Assembly: GCF_001540865.1 (NCBI RefSeq)
Contig: NC_033625.1
Span: forward strand, 6,656,023-6,720,022
Source: Ananas comosus
Taxonomy: Eukaryota; Streptophyta; Magnoliopsida; Poales; Bromeliaceae
Direction: 5' to 3'
DNA length: 64,000 nucleotides
Below are positions 57,961 to 64,000 of this stretch, piece after piece. The notes below the pieces were generated by a model, which was not told the DNA's origin, did not search any database, and worked only from the letters and a program-made list of their open reading frames with translations. A program made the translations under genes and the position numbers. Within the stretch, counting starts at the first letter, position 1, and the number at the start of each line of letters is the position of its first letter.

Positions 57961-59361
57961 GTAATTTTCATAGTAAGCAGTATTAAAAATAGTAATACCC
58001 TTTAATATACGAAAGATGCTCAGAATATATCCTCAGAATTTCTCAAGTGCCCCGGAAAATTGCAGTTTGTAATTTTTGTACATGCCCTCCAAGAAAGTTA
58101 CTTTTTGAGTATTCATATATATATATATTATTATCATGGCAGGAATTTTGGTGATCCATTTTTCCAAGCGCAAATCGTAAATATAATTTTCGCAATTGAA
58201 CGGCAAACGCAGCATTATTTCTGTACATATTTGCACAGCCGTAGCTATTTTTTCGTTCAATACCACCATTAATATAGCAAACGAAAATTTAAAGCAGTTG
58301 GTTGTATTCACTTTTTCCGATGTCAGGTTTTAAATTTGAAATGTGAATTCAGGTGTATGAGAGAATAAATGGGCTCGAATGATCTGCAAAAGAAGAAGAC
58401 AAAAGCCCAAAGTAAACGGCATGGATCGCATTCTTCAAGCCCAGTGACTTGTCTTGTTCCTTCGAGAAAGTGAGATTAACATGGTATAGTTGGAAAATCG
58501 GCCCCCACACAACAGGGCCCCCCAACCTGGCCCAACAACTCGCACTACCAAAAAAAAAAAAAAAAAAAAAAAAAAGGGATGAAAAAAACTATTGCCTGCA
58601 TCCGGTGTATCCGTATGCCTCATCACCTGCTCCGATTTTTGATGAACAAACGTTCTTTGAAATCATTTTTCAATCCAATTGATGCAATGTACACAATCGA
58701 AAGGCCTATACATAAAAAAAATTTCTAAATCAATTACTATGACATTTAATAGCTTTTTAATGCTCAACGTTAGAGAAAGGAGGATCATTTGTTTAATAAA
58801 AAATTCACATGTAAAATTTACAATTTGTAGGCATTTTAAATATTATAGATATATCTAAATAATACTATTTTCACACCTATAACATGGATATAATATTTAC
58901 GTTCTAAACTTATTTTTAGAAAATTTTGAAAGATTTTTATAATTTTTTGGACTGAAGGTTGTATATAATTATGTAATGAGAATTTTTTTTTTTTTATATT
59001 AGAGAACGGTAGCATATTATCGTTTTATTTAATTTATTTAAAAATAAATTTAGTTAAAAATATAAAATAAATAAATTTTAAATTCAGAAGTAATCATCAA
59101 TTTTTTTATTATTTGTTACAGGAACGATTGAATTTTATATCTGACGCGTTGGATTCTATTTTGAAGCTTTACGTGTGTGGTGTACAAGACGTACAGATAC
59201 GTCAGGTGCGGGAAATAATTTCGGTGCAAACAGACAAAGACAGGGGCTTTATCGTAATTGCAAATCTTTATTGGGGCAGCTCGAAAAGGATCTCCCCTTG
59301 CCCGAGTGGAGCTTTACGCAACCTTCCATTATAACCGAAAAAGAAGAGGTTCCTCTCCCTC

Positions 59362-59363
<2 letters not shown>
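57961..59363. other. Intergenic DNA, no gene seen
   Basis: It includes an A run of about 25 (58,551-58,575), AT-rich DNA (58,700-59,100), and the upstream region of the LUL-type gene from about 59,100. No promoter element stands out beyond the CT tract listed next. Confidence 0.5.
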
Positions 59364-59407
<44 letters not shown>

Positions 59408-59667
59408 TTTCTCTCGACATTAGGGTTTCTGCTTCTCCGTGTTCATTCGCGTAGGAGACACTAGGGTTACTCTTTCTTTTCTCGGATCAATGAGACGCGA
59501 AACCTATAAACACGACAAATTTTCGTGTAAAATTGGCCTTGTAGATCCGAAGATCGTCCAATTTTTAGGCTTTTCCGATCGATTCGTGAAAATCCTTTTC
59601 CGCTGAAGGCGTCGATCGTGCGAGAATTCGTGATCGAATCGAACCCTGGTGAGGAGAGGGGAAGGAG
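59364..59667 (+). promoter_or_regulatory. CT-rich leader of the LUL-type ligase gene
   Basis: A pure (CT)n run at 59,364-59,404 is followed by tctcgacattagggtttctg, a sequence style common in plant 5' leaders, and by about 230 bp to the ATG at 59,668. The transcription start is probably near the CT tract; this is inferred. Confidence 0.5.
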
Positions 59668-62501
59668 ATGGGGAACACGGGGAGCACGGGCGGCGGCGGC
59701 GGCGGGAACGGTCGCCGTAGGAATTCGAGCCACCACCACCACAACCACCATCAGGCGCCGCCGCCGTTCGGCCCCGCGCCCCCGCCGCCGCCCGCGCAGC
59801 AGCCGCCGCAGGAGGTCGCGCCCAACCGCTACGTGTTCGCCGCGGCCACGCCGTACCCGCCCCAATACCCTAATCCTAACCCGCCTCAGTACTACCAATA
59901 CGCCGGATACTACCCTCCGCCGCCCCCGGTCATGCCAGTGCCCCTGCCGGCGCCCTATGATCACCACCACCACCGCGGCGGCGGCGGCGGAGGCGGCGGG
60001 CCAAATGTGGAGTACCCGGCCCACCACCCGGGATGGGCCGGGCCAGGGAGGTACCCATGCGGCCCACCGCCGCCCATGCCGGCTCCTTATGTGGAGCATC
60101 AGAAGGCGGTAACGATAAGGAACGACGTGAATCTGAAGAAGGAGACTCTGAGGGTTGAACCTGATGAGCAGAATCCGGGACGGTTTCTTGTTTCTTTCAC
60201 TTTCGATGCCACAGTATCTGGGAGGTGATTTTCTCTTTACTTTCTGTCAGTTTTGATTTTCTTTAATTCCTAAAACAATATCTTGCGTATGTGTACAAGA
60301 ATTCGTTGTCTTTACCACACTGTTTAGCGTGTAGATTGTCAAGAGTTCTGTTATTTTTTGGGGGGTTTATATGATTGTTATTTACCGGGCATTACCGTGT
60401 TATTTTGTGGTTGGTTCAGAAAATGAAACTTTGTTGGTTTCAACTTGATGGCTTGATTGCCATCGACTGATGTGAGATTGCGGGCTTGATTGCCATTGAC
60501 TGATGTGAGATTGTGATATTCTTTTTCGCTCCTTAATAAATAAGAATTAGTTGACTTGTCATTGACATTATGGATTCTATGTTTTCTTTGAATCTTCTCT
60601 TTCGGTTGTTGACTCATATTCATCTGGAGATTGCTATGCCTAGTCAAAAGAAAAGAAGAAAAGAAGAGGTCAAAAAGCCATCAAATGTTAGAGTCACGTA
60701 TTTCCTTTGCACGGTTGCAGCTTCATTCTCTGTTTCTTTTCCCTAGATTTTTCTCCTTCTCCTTAATTAGAAATTTATGGAAAGTTGTAGGGATAATGGT
60801 GTGGACAATCATCTTATTTCACAAGTCTTTGAACTCTAAGATTTCTGGCCAATTGTTCATCGTGCAATTATTATTGGCCTCTTAAGTGCTTGTTCTATTT
60901 CTTCTGGACTTGATTCTCTTCTTGAAGAGACAAAAGCTAGATGTTTGTGAAACCAAAATGGGCTTTAAAGCTTACTGCTAATGCAGAAAGCAAATATGTC
61001 CATTCGTTCTAAGCTTTCAAGCCGAACAAAACAGGTAGCATGCTAAATGAGCATAGTATTTTCTTTTGTGACATGAGAACTAAAATAGATATGCTATTTT
61101 ATTATTTGGAGCTTTTGAGTGTGCTCGGTGTTTATCTAAAATGGTGTCTTAGTGATGAGATTTAAATCTCTTCTTCTGGCTGTATGTTTGGTTTCTTCCT
61201 TATAACCATGTATTTATCTTCTTCTTGTTCGTCTTCTTCGTTTTTGTCTTCTTGTCTTTAACCTCATAGCCATGTTATTTTCCTTTCTTTCTTTTTTGTC
61301 GTTTTACTTCTTTCTTCTGTTCTTTCTGTATTCATTGGGGATTGTTGTTGTATATTATTCTTGGCATGTTGAATTTTTCCTACATTTGCCAGGTAATTAT
61401 TTTTGAACTACTGAATCTTTTTCTTATGCCTCCAGCAATTTTAAGAACCATAGTAGGATTTTGGCACAATAATGTAGTTATTGCTAGTTCCAGTCTGATT
61501 AAGAGTTAGTTTCAAATTAGGTAAATAAACTTTACCCTGGCCCTGCTTATCACCGAACCTGAACTCTTTGTTGAGATTTTTAAATGTCTTAGTTGCAGAT
61601 TTTATCTCAGGGCTCCGGTACATCTTTTTTTAAGGGCATGATTGTACTAGGCTGATGATGATGATAGAATGAATTTAACCTTTGAATTCTACTGCTCGGT
61701 ATAAATGACCATCTTTATCTTTCCAAACAGCACATGCTTAAAATTATTGCTGGTGAGAGTTTGGTTGGTTGGGGTTTGTCTTTACAGGTTCACGCCCTGT
61801 TTAAAATTTTCTTGTTTACACCCCCTTTTTTTTTTGCTCAGCATGTGTTTCTCTTTACCCTTTGGTTCTAATTATCAGAAATACAACATTTTCAACCTCT
61901 ACTATGTTAAAGTGTGCTTCTTCTGATCTTTTTGTCTTCCAAAAGTAATTTTACTTTTGCATTATCTAATTCCCCCATTTATCTTCTATATGTGAACAGT
62001 ATCACTCTTTTCTTCTTTGCAAAGGAAGGATTTGACTGCAATTTCACTGCAATGAAAGACAATTTGCTTCAACCGGTCACAGTGTCCTTCAAGGAAGGCC
62101 TTGGCCAAAAATTCAGGCAACCATCTGGAACTGGAATTGATTTCTCTTTATTTGAAGATTCAGACTTAATGAAAGAGGGAGAAATGGACGTGTACCCACT
62201 TGCAGTAAAAGCAGAAGCTTCTTCATATAACACTCAAGGTTCAGATGGTGAAAACCAGAAGATTGGATCTCCCAACTCGCAGATCACCCAGGCCGTGTTT
62301 GAAAAAAAAGACAATGGTGATTATCAAGTAAGAGTGGTTAAGCAGATTCTTTGGGTGAATGGAACTAGGTATGAGTTGCAGGAGATATACGGAATAGGGA
62401 ATTCTGTCGATGGTGACAATGATGGAAATGATCCTGGGAAAGAATGTGTGATTTGTCTTTCTGAACCGAGAGATACTACCGTACTCCCATGCAGACATAT
62501 G
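59668..62501 (+). CDS. LOG2/LUL-type RING E3 ubiquitin ligase, 3' part outside the window
   Basis: Exons 59668-60224 and 62000-62501 join in phase ([13 protein letters not shown]) to give 353 residues; the next donor is gtaagt at 62,502. The N-terminus is MGNTGS, a likely N-myristoylation site (G2). Residues 7-150 are low-complexity Gly/His/Pro. The conserved domain before the RING runs from [14 protein letters not shown] through [32 protein letters not shown] and [18 protein letters not shown]. The RING starts [19 protein letters not shown]; the remaining CxxC pairs lie in exons beyond the window. Related plant ligases (LOG2/LUL, similar to animal Mahogunin) act at membranes, and LOG2 works with GDU1 in amino acid export. 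The first exon is very GC-rich, as in many monocot genes. Confidence 0.92.
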
Positions 62502-64000
62502 GTAAGTCTTTAAATTGTTCTTCTTTGGTGTTTATATTGTTCCTTTTTGTGCAATTGCTGGTTGGCCCAGTCATATTTTGCAATTCCTCATTTGGTAATT
62601 TTACAAGTTGGCTCCTGGTCACGAGCTAACAAGAGTTCTAAAAGTTTATTTTGATTGGAATTCTTTATCAAATTCTGTACTATCCTGATCCTAAAAGTTG
62701 TTCTCGGTAACAAGAACATCTCTTACAAAAGGGTTATATATAAAATTGGATATTTGTGTTTTCTTTACGACATTCAGGTCCATAGCTGTTTCATAATTGG
62801 TACCGAGGTTTAATTCTACTGACAAAATTATTAATTTTCTTGTCAGCATATAGCATTCAAAGCTCTAACATCTGTAGATACCTGATGTTTTGGATTTGTT
62901 GAACTGCTGCAGTTTGCTACAAATTTCGTTTATTTTGTTGTTACGTATGCTAGAGTATCTTCTGGTACTTAGCCCCTGTATAATTGATTGAAGTGTTTTT
63001 TTTTTTTTGTTAATGCAAACTCGTAGCTTACCTTTAGCAAACTCTGATTATATGGTACAAATTGATTTAGCGTATGACGCATCTTTTTGGTGTAAATTAA
63101 TTGAGCTTGCTGTTCCATAAGGGCTCATGATCTGGACTCTTTAAAGTGACTTGTTGCCAATTGTACCTAAGTGGCCAGGTTTTCATTTCCAATGTATATA
63201 ATGTTCTTAAGCCCATGGATTTTCATATATCATTGATAGTATGTCCTGTGCTCACGACTTTAGTTGCGTAGGTCCTTTGTGCACATGTTAGAAGTTTAGA
63301 ACTGCCATAATCTGTGTCCATGCCCCTGCTGTGCTGCATTAAACTTTTCATCACATATGTGGCTTAGACAATACAAAATGATTGGCGCCATTTTTGATGC
63401 TGTGTCCTTTAGATGGTTGGAAATAACAAAAAAATTATGTGCTTAATTGGAGTTGGACTGAATTATCTGCTTCAATCAGTAAGCAAGCAATTATATTCTC
63501 GAAAGACTTGTTTCATTGGTCGTTTTATTTGCATATTTTGTCTTGTAGGCCATGTGAAATTGGTTTCTTATAGTTGGAAAATTTTATGAAGCGATAATAG
63601 TCCAGGAAAACTGGGAACAGTCTTTTACTATTTGAGACAGATGTGTTTAATTGGATGGATTGTGCTCTATCTAATTGAAGAGGCTAAAAAATGCAGTTGA
63701 TGCTGCAACCTCCAGGGGTGATTCTCGTTGTTTGTGGACCCCTTTTCCGCTTTCATTTATCTTTCTTCTGAAATCATGAACTAGTTTTCTCTCTCCTACT
63801 CCTAGTGACAGAGATTACCTTTATAGTCTTTTAAATCAGTTTGGGTATTGAATGTAGTTTCATATGTTGGTGGACAAACAGGTTAAGCTTGCTCAGTCAA
63901 ACAAGTGGAAATTGTTTGTATTGCAAATCCTTAATATGTGAAACATATGCACTCATGTTGTTATCTTCATTTGTGTCTGTCTCTAGAGATGCATATGTAT
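62502..64000 (+). other. Intron of the LUL-type gene, to window end
   Basis: After the donor at 62,502 no exon encoding the rest of the RING (CMC--C then CPICR) is found up to 64,000, so the intron is at least 1.5 kb. No inserted element is recognised. Confidence 0.6.

Noticed and set aside
59113..59334. A 73-codon plus-strand frame upstream of the LUL-type gene
   Set aside because: No recognisable domain; it overlaps the probable promoter and the codon pattern gives no support.
59467..60099. A 210-codon Arg-rich minus-strand frame and a 164-codon plus-strand frame
   Set aside because: Both are shadows of the very GC-rich first exon of the LUL-type ligase.

Overview
This is nuclear DNA of a flowering plant, most likely a monocot. 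It has spliced genes with GT-AG introns, AT-rich intergenic DNA packed with small transposons, and one very GC-rich first exon. The phosphoenolpyruvate carboxykinase gene and a large gypsy-type element with LTRs over 4 kb would fit Ananas (pineapple) or a related monocot. That assignment is inference only; no marker in the window settles it.

Layout. Positions 1-900 hold a small seed-maturation (SMP1/PM28-like LEA) gene with an ABRE-rich promoter. Positions 900-19,690 are almost entirely repeats: a TA-targeting MITE (2.4 kb); an AT-rich simple-sequence tract; a 2.0-kb terminal-inverted-repeat element (4212-6228) carrying pieces of two metabolic genes, a CYP86-type P450 and a BAHD acyltransferase; an 8-kb non-coding LTR element (7881-15,894); a 100-N assembly gap (16,457-16,556); and a hAT-like MITE with an 8-bp target duplication (17,281-17,854).

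Positions 19,694-25,401 (+) hold eleven exons of a PEP carboxykinase gene; its N-terminal exon is not visible. Positions 26,337-43,640 hold three neighbouring FAR1-family genes: a minus-strand gene with two FAR1 domains and no transposase domain, then two plus-strand paralogues with the full FAR1-MULE-SWIM layout. Positions 45,331-51,558 (-) hold an eight-exon TMEM115/rhomboid-like membrane protein. Positions 52,000-59,000 are repeats again, including a TRIM-like retroelement and three long-TIR MITEs sitting in TA microsatellites. Positions 59,668 to the end hold the first two exons of a LOG2/LUL-type RING ubiquitin ligase that runs off the window.

The genes do not form a pathway. The most unusual items are the CYP86/BAHD composite element, whose terminal repeats themselves carry captured P450 sequence; the FAR1-family cluster, one member of which has its C-terminus rewritten by a 31-bp duplication; the cluster of TA-targeting MITEs; and an indel-rich LTR copy next to the assembly gap that looks like uncorrected long-read sequence. 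Exon boundaries were read by eye from splice consensus, phase and family similarity. No alignment or database search was run.
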